This document shows, piece by piece, positions 17,546 to 27,671 of a stretch of 64,000 nt of DNA. This DNA is from Geobacter sp. UBA2189 (GTDB lineage Bacteria > Desulfobacterota > Desulfuromonadia > Geobacterales > Pseudopelobacteraceae): NCBI GenBank assembly GCA_002328035.1, contig DCVL01000066.1:32468-96467 (forward strand), written 5' to 3'. The notes beneath the pieces were generated by a model that was not told where the DNA came from, searched no databases, and saw only the letters and a program-made list of their open reading frames with translations. The translations under genes and the position numbers were made by a program. How positions within the stretch are numbered: the first letter of the stretch is position 1; each line of letters begins with the position of its first letter.

Positions 17546-17549
17546 CGGG

Positions 17550-18763
<1,214 letters not shown>

Positions 18764-18767
<4 letters not shown>

Positions 18768-19591
18768 CCCTATCAGCAGAGTGGTTTTTCCTACAACGTG
18801 AAGCCCAACTTTCTGCCGAGCAGATTGCCATCGGTGTGACAGCCCTCGGTCGCGCAAACCATGCACAGCCGGGACTTTATGCTCAGGCGTTCTTCAGTCT
18901 TTCAATTGGTCTTGAGCGACTCTGCAAATTGATAATCGTTGCCGACCATGCAATCAATACTAATGGCCAATATCCCACTGATTCAGTTCTACGCGAAGTT
19001 GGACATAACCTCATCAATGCCATCAGGAAGTGCGAAGAAATAGCAATATCAACCAACACGTCAAGAGATTACGCGAATCGTCCCAATGATATAATCAATC
19101 AGTCAATTGCCGCTGTTCTTTCAGATTTTGCCAACAAGACACGCTACTATAACCTCAGTTTTATCACAGGCACAACTGGTGAAAGCGTGGACCCAATCAA
19201 GGCGTGGTGGCAAAAGGTTGCCATACCGATCTGTGAACGCCATTACTCAGAGCGGCAACGAACGAAAGACCTAGAGAACACAGCACGATTAACCGCATTG
19301 TTTGGAGATAGTTCAATGATTCTGCATTTTGCAGAAGATGGTGCCATGATAAAAGATGCACAAGAGTTCTTTGGCCGTGCAGGTACAACTGCAACTGTCC
19401 AAAAATTTGGTCGAATGTACACACTACAGATAGTACGATGGCTTGCCATGATACTATTTGAGCTATCGCATAAAGGCGCATATCTTCTTAGAATTGAATC
19501 ATTACTAGATCTGCATAGCCCATTTGCACTTTTTTGTAATGACGACTCATATTTACGGAGAAGAAAGTCTTGGTCTATCTATAAACTTTGA
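18764..19591 (+). CDS. Unknown 275-aa protein coupled to hsdS
   Basis: Not recognised. Its GTG start overlaps the hsdS stop by 4 nt (GTGA), so it is likely translated from the same transcript by re-initiation. It has no signal peptide or clear transmembrane segment and appears mostly helical. The stretch YAQAFFSLSIGLERLCKLII (about residues 39-58) recalls the helical core of HEPN-type proteins. The R-x4-6-H motif of active HEPN RNases is not obvious, so this is only a structural guess. Base composition is lower in GC than hsdM or hsdR. It belongs to the variable cargo carried within the R-M locus. Confidence 0.75.
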
Positions 19592-19623
19592 AGTTATTAT
19601 AACAACATGAATTGGTAACTACT

Positions 19624-20331
19624 ATGAACGACACCATCTACATCTATTGTGATGAATCGTGCCACCTAGAAAATGACCATCAGCAATCTATGGTGCTTGG
19701 GGCAATTTGGTGTCCGGCGTCACACAGGTCTTTTTTAGGGCGTAAGATCAAGGCCATCCGTGAGCAATTTGGCTTACCCCCAGAAGTTGAAATCAAATGG
19801 ACGAAAATTTCACCGGCCAGACTCGACTACTACATGGCACTTGTCGATCTATTTTTTGATGAGCCTTTGTTGCGCTTTCGGGCTGTTGTTGTGCCAGATA
19901 AATCAATACTCGACCACGACCGCTTCAGCCAATCTCACGACGACTTTTACTATAAAATGTGGTATCTGCTCCTCACTCACCTGGTGGATGATCAGCACTC
20001 CTTCAGAGTCTTCATTGACATAAAAGACACAAGAGGCCGCGACAAGGTACGCAAACTGCACAAAGTGCTATGTAACGCCTATTATGATTTTGACCGGAAG
20101 CGCATCTCCGACATTGAACAGGTACACTCCCATGATGTACCGCTGATACAATTATCAGATTTGATGATTGGGGCGTTGTCATATGTCCATCGAGGCCTCG
20201 ATGGTTCTGAAGCCAAGAAATCCATCATCGCCAGGATACGTGAGCGGAGTGGGCATAACCTGATGATGTCTACACCTCCAAGGGTTGAGAAATATAATGT
20301 ACTCGTATGGCAGCCTCGGGATTCTCTATGA
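19624..20331 (+). CDS. DUF3800 domain protein
   Basis: A 235-aa protein of the DUF3800 family, which has a predicted RNase H-like fold. The N-terminal strand carries the acidic pair YIYCDESCH (Asp10, Glu11). Further family features are a GAIWCP segment, EIKWTKIS, a histidine/aspartate-rich middle and a C-terminal QLSDLMIGALSYVHRG with the last acidic residue. Members are common in phages and defence islands; activity is untested for most. The ATG at 19624 is used rather than a TTG at 19612. Its TGA overlaps the next ATG (ATGA), making a coupled pair with the 159-aa protein. Confidence 0.85.
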   Translation: MNDTIYIYCDESCHLENDHQQSMVLGAIWCPASHRSFLGRKIKAIREQFGLPPEVEIKWTKISPARLDYYMALVDLFFDEPLLRFRAVVVPDKSILDHDRFSQSHDDFYYKMWYLLLTHLVDDQHSFRVFIDIKDTRGRDKVRKLHKVLCNAYYDFDRKRISDIEQVHSHDVPLIQLSDLMIGALSYVHRGLDGSEAKKSIIARIRERSGHNLMMSTPPRVEKYNVLVWQPRDSL

Positions 20332-20807
20332 CCACGCCTCCAACCTTACTTCCTTTTAGTGGTGATTGGAGCACTTACGAGGATGTCATTTATGAGGCGT
20401 TCATGGAATCTTTTGTCCGCCCCAACATTCAGTTCAGGGGGTGGCGCGTAACAGCTCAATACCGGCCTGAAACCCGTGGGAAGGGCTATAGCTTTTGGCA
20501 TACCATCTCGGAATCACCAGACAAGAAAAACCGTAATGAAGACGACCGAATTCCCGACTTTAGGCGGTGTGAGCGTATTATGTGGATATCATGGGTTATC
20601 GAAAATGCTGGCAGCACCGGTTTTCCTTGGTGGGAGAACACTCGGGGGCGTGATACTCATGTTGTCATCTGGGCACGCGAACACGATTTTGCCGTGGTGC
20701 TCGCAAAACGGCGTGATTACTACATGTTGAAGACAGCCTATGCTGAGATTAGGACTGGTAGGAGAGCAACATTTGAAGCGGAGCTCAATGCGTTTTGGGC
20801 ACCCTAG
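20328..20807 (+). CDS. Unknown 159-aa protein paired with DUF3800
   Basis: Not firmly recognised. The start ATG overlaps the DUF3800 stop (ATGA). The sequence is rich in aromatic and basic residues: FRGWRVTAQYRPETRGKG, FWHTISE, a PDFRRCERIMWISWVIENA block, then HDFAVVLAKRRDYYMLKTAY near the end. That last segment, a hydrophobic strand followed by basic residues and YYxLxTAY, resembles the final strand of small RelE/barnase/colicin-D-like (BECR) nucleases, so an RNA-cleaving toxin is conceivable. This is inference from pattern only. It has no membrane segment or signal. Confidence 0.7.
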   Translation: MTTPPTLLPFSGDWSTYEDVIYEAFMESFVRPNIQFRGWRVTAQYRPETRGKGYSFWHTISESPDKKNRNEDDRIPDFRRCERIMWISWVIENAGSTGFPWWENTRGRDTHVVIWAREHDFAVVLAKRRDYYMLKTAYAEIRTGRRATFEAELNAFWAP

Positions 20808-20890
20808 AAAGGCTGAAACCCCGCGACATTGCTATCGAAGGGTTTCGGATGCTCCTTCCACACATGGTGGATGAGACACTTAAATATTAA
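20795..20890 (+). other. Protein-like short open frame after the 159-aa gene (remnant?)
   Basis: In another frame, crossing the stop of the 159-aa gene, 31 codons read like protein (residues RDIAIEGFRMLLPHMVDETL) and end at TAA 20888-20890. The only possible start is TTG at 20795. It may be a remnant C-terminus or a frameshifted extension of the 159-aa protein. It is reported because nothing else explains this stretch. Confidence 0.25.
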
Positions 20891-20924
20891 TCTGTATTGA
20901 ATACATCGTCAAGCGCGCACACTG

Positions 20925-21004
20925 TATACAGTTGCTCATATACAGTTGTCAATACTATTTTCGGTATGAAGCACCGTGAACTTGAGAGATATTTTAACCT
21001 ATAG
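20925..21004 (+). promoter_or_regulatory. hsdR upstream region: repeated TATACAGTTG and a tiny frame
   Basis: Two copies of TATACAGTTG (20925-20934 and 20939-20948) lie 14 bp apart, like tandem half-sites. TTGCTC (20932-20937) and TACTAT (about 20953-20958) could form a promoter with a 15-nt spacer. The ATG at 20966 opens a 12-codon frame, MKHRELERYFNL, that looks like the start of a HicA toxin and then stops. hsdR begins at 21038. Confidence 0.35.
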
Positions 21005-21037
21005 GTACATTGGTAGGCCTACAATGTCGGAACAACA

Positions 21038-24000
21038 ATGACTGCCTCGTTCAACGAATCCATCATCGAAGAAGCCACGCTTGCCTGGCTGGAAAGCATC
21101 GGCTACACCATTAAGAATGGCCTGGATATTGCCCCAGGTGAACCTGCTGCCGAGCGGGCTGATTACGGCCAAGTAATCCTTGAAGACCGCCTGCGTCATG
21201 CCCTTGCCCGCCTTAACCCCACCATCCCCACCGATGCCCTTGATGATGCCTTTCGCAAGCTGACCCGCCCGGAAGGGCCAACCCTGGAGGCCCGTAACCG
21301 GCTGCTGCACCGCTGGCTGATTGATGGTGTTACTGTGGAGTACCGCCATAAGGACGGCCACATTGCCGGTGCCCAGGTACGGCTGATCGACTTTGCACAA
21401 CCGGACAACAACGACTGGCTGGCCGTCAACCAGTTTACCGTCATTGAAAACAAGCATAACCGTAGGCCCGACGTGGTGCTGTTCATCAACGGTCTGCCGC
21501 TGGTGCTATTGGAACTGAAGAACGCAGCAGACGAGAACGCCACCATCTGGAACGCCTGGCAGCAGTTCCAGACCTACAAGGCCGAGCTGCCGACCCTGTT
21601 CAGCTACAACTCCCTGCTGGTGATCTCCGATGGCGTTGAGGCCCGTATCGGCACCTTGACCGGCGGCAAGGAGTGGTTCAAGCCATGGCGCACCATTACC
21701 GGTGAAACCCTGGCCGGACCACAGATGCCGGAACTGCAGGTGATGCTGGAGGGGGTGTTTGACAAACGCCGTCTGCTGGACCTGTTGAACTACTTCATCG
21801 TGTTTGAGGATAACGGTAGCGGTAACCTGATCAAGAAGATGGCAGGCTATCACCAGTTCCATGCGGTCAATACGGCGCTGCATGAGACTATCCGAGCCGG
21901 ACAACTGGCCAAGACGGAACGGGTGGCAGAAGAGCCCGGCAGGTATGAGAGCGGCCAGCAGCCCGGCGGTGGTCCGGGCGACCGACGGATTGGCGTGGTC
22001 TGGCATACGCAAGGTTCCGGCAAAAGCCTGACCATGGCCTTTTATGCCGGGCGGGTGATCCGTGATCCGGCCATGCAGAACCCGACCCTGGTGATCCTGA
22101 CCGACCGCAATGATCTGGATGACCAACTGTTCGGCACTTTTTCCCGTTGCAGCGACCTGCTGCGCCAGCCGCCTGCCCAGGCCATTGACCGGGCCGACCT
22201 GCGTGACAAGCTGGCCGTCAATGCCGGTGGGGTGATCTTCACTACCATTCAGAAGTTTTTCCCTGAAGAAAAGGGAGACCGTCACCCGCTGTTGTCCGAC
22301 CGTCGCAACATTGTAGTGATGGCTGACGAAGCCCACCGCAGCCAGTATGATTTCATCGACGGCTATGCCCGCCACATGCGGGATGCCCTGCCCAATGCCT
22401 CGTTCATCGGCTTTACCGGCACCCCCATTGAACTGACCGACAAAAACACCCGCGCGGTATTCGGCGATTACATCAGCGTCTATGACATCCAGCGGGCTGT
22501 GCAGGACGGCGCGACAGTGCCGATCTACTACGAAAGCCGCTTGGCAAAGCTGGAGCTGAAAGAGACCGAGAAGCCACACATCGACCCCGAGTTTGAAGAT
22601 GTCACCGAAGGGGAAGAGATCGACCGCAAGGAAAAGCTGAAATCCAGATGGGCGCAGCTTGAGGCGCTGATTGGATCAGACAAGCGGATCAGGCTGGTGG
22701 CTGAGGACTTGGTGCGCCACTTTGAGGACCGGCTGGCCATTATGGACGGTAAGGCGATGGTGGTCTGTATGTCTCGCCGTATATGTATTGACCTCTACAA
22801 CGCCATTACTGCCCTGCGTCCTGATTGGCACCATGACGATGATGACAAGGGAACAATCAAGGTGATTATGACCGGTTCTGCCAGCGACCCGCTGGAATGG
22901 CAACGGCATATCCGCAACAAGCCCCGCCGTGAAGAGTTGGCCAAGCGGTTCCGCAATCCCAAAGACCCGTTCAAACTGGTGATAGTGCGTGATATGTGGC
23001 TGACCGGCTTTGACGCCCCCAGTCTGCATACCATGTATGCCGACAAGCCGATGCGAGGCCACGGCCTGATGCAGGCTATTGCCCGCGTCAACCGGGTGTT
23101 CAAGGATAAGCCGGGCGGTCTGGTGGTGGATTACCTGGGGCTGGCCGATGAACTACGCAAGGCGCTGGCCACCTATACCGAAAGCGGCGGCACCGGCAAG
23201 ACAGCTCTGGATCAGGCCGAGGCGGTTAGTCTGATGCTGGAGAAGTACGAAATCTGCCAAGGGCTGTTCCACGGCTTTGATTGGCTACACTGGACATCCG
23301 GCACCCCTCAGCAGCGGCTCACCCTGCTGCCGCTGGCGCAAGAGCATATCCTGAGCCAGGAAGACGGCAAGAACCGTCTGCTGCGGGCGGTTACCGATCT
23401 GTCCAAGGCGTTTGCCCTGGCAGTGCCCCATGAAACCGCCCTGTCGATCAGGGATGACGTGGCGTTCTTTCAGGCTGTGCGGGCAGTTCTGGCCAAGAGC
23501 ACACCCAGCGACAAAAAGACCGACGAGGAGCTGGACCACGCCATCCGCCAGATCGTCTCCAATGCGGTGGTGTCCGATGAAGTGATCGACATCTTTGACG
23601 CTGCCGGGCTGAAAAAACCGGATATCTCGATCCTGTCCGACGAGTTCCTGGTTGAGGTCAAGGGAATGCCGCAGCGTAACTTGGCGGTGGAACTGCTGCA
23701 GAAGCTGCTGAAAGGAGAAATCAGCAGCCGCAGACGCAAGAACGTGGTGCAGGCCCGCTCCTTTGCCGAGATGCTGGAGCAGGCGTTACGACGCTACCAG
23801 AACCGGGCCATTGAGACCGCCCAGGTGATTGAAGAACTGATTGCCCTGGCCAGGCAGATGCGGGAGGCAAACGCACGGGGTGATGAGCTGGGACTGAACG
23901 AGGACGAGCTGGCCTTCTACGATGCCTTGGAAACCAACGACAGCGCCGTAAGCGTGCTGGGAGACGACACCCTCAAGACTATTGCCCGTGAACTGGCCGA

Positions 24001-24181
24001 CACCGTCCGCAAGAACGTTACCATTGACTGGACCATGCGAGACAACGTCCGTGCCCAACTGCGGGTGCTGGTGAAGCGGATCCTGCGTAAATACGGCTAT
24101 CCGCCCGACAAGCAGGAGAAGGCGACCCAGATCGTGCTGGAGCAGACTGAGGTGCTGTCTGAGGGCTGGGTGAATGGGTGA
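21038..24181 (+). CDS. hsdR: Type I restriction endonuclease subunit HsdR (island 1)
   Basis: A 1047-aa HsdR. The N-terminal nuclease domain has the PD-(D/E)xK residues Asp145 and Glu159-x-Lys161 (RRPDVVLFI, LVLLELKN). The translocase core has Walker A QGSGKS (325-330), DEAH (430-433), GFTGTPIE motif III and a MQAIARVNRVF motif VI, followed by a helical C-terminal region for binding HsdM/HsdS. ATP-driven translocation leads to cleavage far from the unmethylated site. It is separated from hsdM-hsdS by three cargo genes and seems to have its own promoter region. Its last 8 bases overlap the next gene. Confidence 0.95.
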   Translation: MTASFNESIIEEATLAWLESIGYTIKNGLDIAPGEPAAERADYGQVILEDRLRHALARLNPTIPTDALDDAFRKLTRPEGPTLEARNRLLHRWLIDGVTVEYRHKDGHIAGAQVRLIDFAQPDNNDWLAVNQFTVIENKHNRRPDVVLFINGLPLVLLELKNAADENATIWNAWQQFQTYKAELPTLFSYNSLLVISDGVEARIGTLTGGKEWFKPWRTITGETLAGPQMPELQVMLEGVFDKRRLLDLLNYFIVFEDNGSGNLIKKMAGYHQFHAVNTALHETIRAGQLAKTERVAEEPGRYESGQQPGGGPGDRRIGVVWHTQGSGKSLTMAFYAGRVIRDPAMQNPTLVILTDRNDLDDQLFGTFSRCSDLLRQPPAQAIDRADLRDKLAVNAGGVIFTTIQKFFPEEKGDRHPLLSDRRNIVVMADEAHRSQYDFIDGYARHMRDALPNASFIGFTGTPIELTDKNTRAVFGDYISVYDIQRAVQDGATVPIYYESRLAKLELKETEKPHIDPEFEDVTEGEEIDRKEKLKSRWAQLEALIGSDKRIRLVAEDLVRHFEDRLAIMDGKAMVVCMSRRICIDLYNAITALRPDWHHDDDDKGTIKVIMTGSASDPLEWQRHIRNKPRREELAKRFRNPKDPFKLVIVRDMWLTGFDAPSLHTMYADKPMRGHGLMQAIARVNRVFKDKPGGLVVDYLGLADELRKALATYTESGGTGKTALDQAEAVSLMLEKYEICQGLFHGFDWLHWTSGTPQQRLTLLPLAQEHILSQEDGKNRLLRAVTDLSKAFALAVPHETALSIRDDVAFFQAVRAVLAKSTPSDKKTDEELDHAIRQIVSNAVVSDEVIDIFDAAGLKKPDISILSDEFLVEVKGMPQRNLAVELLQKLLKGEISSRRRKNVVQARSFAEMLEQALRRYQNRAIETAQVIEELIALARQMREANARGDELGLNEDELAFYDALETNDSAVSVLGDDTLKTIARELADTVRKNVTIDWTMRDNVRAQLRVLVKRILRKYGYPPDKQEKATQIVLEQTEVLSEGWVNG

Positions 24182-26594
24182 CTCTGATCAACGCCACTCC
24201 TTGCTCCATCAAGAACTTGCCAAAGAAGAAGCACGGCTCAAGCAGTTGGAGGAAGAGCGCAAAGCAACCCTTACCAATATAGAAAAAATTCGTAATCAAC
24301 TGGCGGCATTCAAAGCGCCAGTTTCACAAAATCTTCCAACATCACACCTTTCATCAGAAGCAAAGATTGACCTGTTCCGCTCCTTGTTCAAAGGTCGTGA
24401 AGACCTCTACCCAAAAATGTGGTTAAGCAAGAGCGGAGACCGTAAGGGGTACATGCCAGCCTGCGGCAATGACGGCGACTATTCACTCTGCGGCAAACGG
24501 CGTACACCTCGTATCAAATGTGTTCATTGCAAGTATCAGGCATACCTACCGGTAACGGACAAGGTGATTAGAGAGCACCTGCAGGGCAAACAAACCATTG
24601 GTGTCTATCCGCTCTTGACGGATGACACCTGCTGGTTTCTTGCTGTCGATTTTGACAAGGCATCGTGGCAGGAAGATGTTGCCTCGTTTCGTAATACCTG
24701 TAGTGCAATTGGTCTTCCGGCAACCGTTGAACGTTCACGATCCGGGAATGGAGCGCATGTCTGGTTCTTCTTTTCCGAGCCGATACCAGCCTCTACTGCC
24801 CGGGCAATGGGCTGCTTCCTGATTACCGAGACCATGTCTCGAAGGCATCAGATCAGTATGGAGTCCTACGACAGGCTTTTCCCCAGTCAGGATAGCATGC
24901 CAAAGGGTGGTTTCGGCAATTTGATTGCCCTACCGCTGCAAGGGGAACCGCGCAAACAAGGCAATTCAGTCTTTGTGGATGAGGACCTTGATCCGTACGC
25001 TGACCAGTGGGGGTATCTTTCATCGTTAAAGCGTCTGTCACCCTTGGAGGTTCAGGCCATAGCTGACAAAGCGGCTCAACGGGGGCAAGTTATCGGCTTG
25101 AAACTGCCATCAGACCAAGAAGACGATCAAGCACCGTGGGAACGCTCTCCATCCGGCATATTACCAGTGCAGCGGATTACAGGCAAAATGCCCAAAAAAG
25201 TTGCGGTGGTTCTTGCTCAACGAATTTTTGTCGAAAAGAAATCGCTGCCATCGGAACTACTCAATCGTATCAAGCGCCTTGCTGCCTTTCAGAATCCTGA
25301 ATTTTACAAGAAGCAGAAGATGCGGCTCTCTACACACAGCACCCCACGAGTTATTGCCTGTTTTGAAGAGACAACAAAGCACGTTGCTCTACCACGCGGT
25401 TGTTTTGATGCCCTTAACGACCTTCTGGGGTCATATGACATTACCCTGAAGCTTACCGACAAGCGGCAGAGCGGCAGTGCTACAACATTCGGGTTTCATG
25501 GTACGTTGACAGATATCCAACAGCAGGCTGTTGCCGAACTTGCAGCGCATGATATCGGTATCTTTGTAGCACCTCCCGGTTCAGGTAAAACCGTCGTCGG
25601 AGCATGGATGACTGCCGCCCGGAACTGCTCAACCCTTGTGCTGGTTCATCGCAAACCGCTCCTTGACCAATGGGTAGCACAGCTTTCCTCTTTTCTCGGC
25701 TTGAGCAAGAAGGAGATTGGGACTATTGGCTCTGGAAAAAACAAGGTGACCGGTATCTTGGATGTTGCCATGATGCAGAGTTTGGTCCGTAAGGATGCGG
25801 TTGCCGATCTTGTTGCCAATTACGGTCAGGTAATAGTGGATGAATGCCACCATCTGCCTGCCTTTTCCTTTGAACGGGTACTTGCTGAGGCGAAGGCTAA
25901 ATATGTTGTCGGCCTCACTGCTACACCGTACCGTCGGGATGGCCATCAGGCGATCATACACCTGCAATGTGGCCCGACCAGATTTGCAGTAAACCGTAAG
26001 CAGCAGGCAGGTAATGACGGCTTCATCCGCAGGCTGATACTTCGTGAAACAGGTTTCAACCTACCCTCAGGAACCAGCGAGCCGACGATTCAGGAAATCT
26101 ATGCCAAGTTGACGGAAGACCGGCAACGGAACAGGTTAATTCTGAACGATATCAGGCAAGCACTTGCAGAAGGACGTTCCCCACTGCTGCTGACAGAACG
26201 CAAAGACCATCTTGAGTATTTGGCATCTGAACTGAAAGACGCCGTACAACACCTGATTGTATTGCAAGGTGGTATGGGTGTAAAACAACGGCGTAAGATC
26301 ATTGAGCAGCTGAAGTCCATTCCAGATGAAGAGGAACGGCTGATTCTTGCTACTGGACGCTATATCGGCGAAGGTTTTGACGATGCACGTCTGGACACCT
26401 TGTTTCTTGCACTTCCTTTCTCGTGGAAAGGGATGATTGTTCAGTATGCCGGACGCCTGCACCGCCTTCATCCTGGTAAAGTAGAAGTGCAGGTGTACGA
26501 TTACGTTGATAGTGAGGTCCCGATGCTGGCAAAGATGCATGCAAAGCGTATGAAGGGATTCAAAACGTTAGGGTATGAACAACAGGCAGTATAA
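24174..26594 (+). CDS. AEP primase-like (TOTE-type) and SF2 helicase fusion protein
   Basis: An 806-aa multidomain protein. An N-terminal coiled coil (about 8-45) is followed by a four-cysteine zinc site (Cys97, Cys106, Cys116, Cys119) and an archaeo-eukaryotic-primase-like domain. That domain has WFLAVDFDK (Asp159, Asp161) and SRSGNGAHVWFFF (His195), a pattern that domain databases call the TOTE conflict-system primase. A superfamily 2 helicase then follows: Walker A PPGSGKT (467-473), DECH (556-559), LTATPYRRDG and a C-terminal QYAGRLHRLH motif. The ATG lies inside hsdR with an 8-nt overlap, so its production is tied to the restriction subunit. A defence or DNA-repair role is likely but unproven. 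Confidence 0.85.
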   Translation: MGDSDQRHSLLHQELAKEEARLKQLEEERKATLTNIEKIRNQLAAFKAPVSQNLPTSHLSSEAKIDLFRSLFKGREDLYPKMWLSKSGDRKGYMPACGNDGDYSLCGKRRTPRIKCVHCKYQAYLPVTDKVIREHLQGKQTIGVYPLLTDDTCWFLAVDFDKASWQEDVASFRNTCSAIGLPATVERSRSGNGAHVWFFFSEPIPASTARAMGCFLITETMSRRHQISMESYDRLFPSQDSMPKGGFGNLIALPLQGEPRKQGNSVFVDEDLDPYADQWGYLSSLKRLSPLEVQAIADKAAQRGQVIGLKLPSDQEDDQAPWERSPSGILPVQRITGKMPKKVAVVLAQRIFVEKKSLPSELLNRIKRLAAFQNPEFYKKQKMRLSTHSTPRVIACFEETTKHVALPRGCFDALNDLLGSYDITLKLTDKRQSGSATTFGFHGTLTDIQQQAVAELAAHDIGIFVAPPGSGKTVVGAWMTAARNCSTLVLVHRKPLLDQWVAQLSSFLGLSKKEIGTIGSGKNKVTGILDVAMMQSLVRKDAVADLVANYGQVIVDECHHLPAFSFERVLAEAKAKYVVGLTATPYRRDGHQAIIHLQCGPTRFAVNRKQQAGNDGFIRRLILRETGFNLPSGTSEPTIQEIYAKLTEDRQRNRLILNDIRQALAEGRSPLLLTERKDHLEYLASELKDAVQHLIVLQGGMGVKQRRKIIEQLKSIPDEEERLILATGRYIGEGFDDARLDTLFLALPFSWKGMIVQYAGRLHRLHPGKVEVQVYDYVDSEVPMLAKMHAKRMKGFKTLGYEQQAV

Positions 26595-26630
26595 ATTGCA
26601 ATCAATGCGGTTCTATTGTACTTTAAGAGC

Positions 26631-27029
26631 ATGACCTTTGAAGCAGACAAAACCATAGCCTATTGGGCTGAAAGTTCCACATACGATCTGGAGACCGGCG
26701 CAACCCTGCTGCGCTCCAAGAAATACCCGTATGCCCTGTTCTTTGGTCACCTTGCCATTGAAAAGATTTTGAAAGCATTGGTGGTAAAGCATACCGGTAC
26801 TCATGCCCCCTACTCCCATTCTCTGGTCATGCTGGCAAAGAAAACCGGCTTTGAAATACCGGATGAAATGTTTGACCAGTTGGCAGAGTTCATGGAATTT
26901 CACACTGAAGCGCGGTATCCTGATGTAAAAATGGATTTTTACCAGAAATGCACCAAGGAATTTGCTGCTGAGAAGTACAAAGAGATCAAAAAGGTTTACA
27001 AATGGTTACGAAAGAAATCAGAGATATAG
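26631..27029 (+). CDS. HEPN domain protein (toxin-like partner of MNT)
   Basis: A 132-aa helical protein of the HEPN family. It has AYWAESSTYDLETGATLLRSK, then KYPYALFFGHLAIEKILKAL, a pattern shared by HEPN proteins paired with nucleotidyltransferases, and FHTEARYPD near residue 98. HEPN proteins of such pairs can be RNases that the MNT partner silences, in some cases by AMPylation. The ATG at 26631 is chosen over a TTG at 26616. Its 3' end overlaps the MNT gene by 28 nt. The pair could be a toxin-antitoxin or abortive-infection module that also stabilises the island. Confidence 0.82.
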   Translation: MTFEADKTIAYWAESSTYDLETGATLLRSKKYPYALFFGHLAIEKILKALVVKHTGTHAPYSHSLVMLAKKTGFEIPDEMFDQLAEFMEFHTEARYPDVKMDFYQKCTKEFAAEKYKEIKKVYKWLRKKSEI

Positions 27030-27319
27030 TCATCAGGCTGCTAGATGCCGTATCAACAAAGGGAGTCCATGTTGACAAGGCCCTTTTGTACGGTTCCTTT
27101 GCAACCGGCAAACAGACGGTTGACAGTGACCTTGATATAGCCATTATCTCCAACGACTTTGGCAGGGACAGGTTTAACGAGGGCAAAATGCTGATGCAGC
27201 TTGCCTGGCGGATTGATGCCAGACTCCATCCGGTTCCTGTATCAGCTGACTCATACAAGAATGATACATGGGTTCCCCTGATTCACGAAATACGTGAACA
27301 TGGGGTAGAGGTAGCCTGA
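27002..27319 (+). CDS. MNT-type minimal nucleotidyltransferase (antitoxin-like)
   Basis: A 105-aa minimal nucleotidyltransferase. The signature ALLYGSFATGKQ with SDLDIAIIS is complete: GSFATG at 31-36 and the catalytic aspartates Asp43 and Asp45. In HEPN/MNT pairs this partner modifies or binds the HEPN protein to keep it inactive. The ATG at 27002 is inside the HEPN gene, so the two are coupled. It is the last gene before the right junction; the stop is followed at once by the GACTTTCAC repeats. Confidence 0.88.
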   Translation: MVTKEIRDIVIRLLDAVSTKGVHVDKALLYGSFATGKQTVDSDLDIAIISNDFGRDRFNEGKMLMQLAWRIDARLHPVPVSADSYKNDTWVPLIHEIREHGVEVA

Positions 27320-27320
27320 A

Positions 27321-27360
27321 GACTTTCACCCAGCTTTCACCAACTGGATGACTTTCACCA
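27321..27360 (+). repeat. GACTTTCAC repeat cluster inside right end of island 1
   Basis: Three related copies: GACTTTCACC (27321-27330), GCTTTCACC (27333-27341, one A missing) and GACTTTCACC (27350-27359). They match the tandem repeat inside the left end (14913-14936) and have the same orientation. This fits integrase arm sites. Confidence 0.65.
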
Positions 27361-27460
27361 TATTTTGATGGACTTAAATGGACGTTGGTCGGCGAGCTAG
27401 GATGCGGAAATCACTTCAAATAAGTGGTTTTATGATTTTGTAAACTGTTAACCGGCAGTC

Positions 27461-27484
27461 TTCGAATCCCGTTTCCCGCTCCAA
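27461..27484 (+). repeat. attR of island 1 (24-bp tRNA-Gly 3' copy)
   Basis: A partial tRNA-Gly copy, from TTCGAAT through the acceptor strand TTCCCGC and CCA to one more A. It is identical to 14845-14868 and lies outside any complete tRNA. It marks the right boundary of the integrated element. Confidence 0.9.
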
Positions 27485-27671
27485 AGAAATCAATGACTTA
27501 GCCCAATATGGTTAAGTCCTTTTGTTTGGTTCATTCGTAAAAAAGTTGGAGTTCAAGTATAGTACCTGAGGCGCTCTGTTTTTTTTGAAATAGAATAACT
27601 GCACCGGATCAAGCCATTTTCTGGTAGGTTTTTGTTTCCCGACAAATTCCCCGGAAAGTAGACCTGATCCG

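Larger units (their letters stand above)
27320..27671. other. Right junction region of island 1: repeats, attR, ISL3 end
   Basis: No gene. In order it holds three GACTTTCAC-like repeats (27321-27360), a small hairpin AAATCACTT-CAAAT-AAGTGGTTT (27408-27430), attR (27461-27484), and about 180 bases that are probably the left end and leader of the degraded ISL3 element. The exact IS boundary was not found. Confidence 0.6.

Noticed and set aside
21506..22579. A 357-codon open frame antisense to hsdR
   Set aside because: Same cause as for hsdM: the forward frame has all HsdR motifs, and this one has none.
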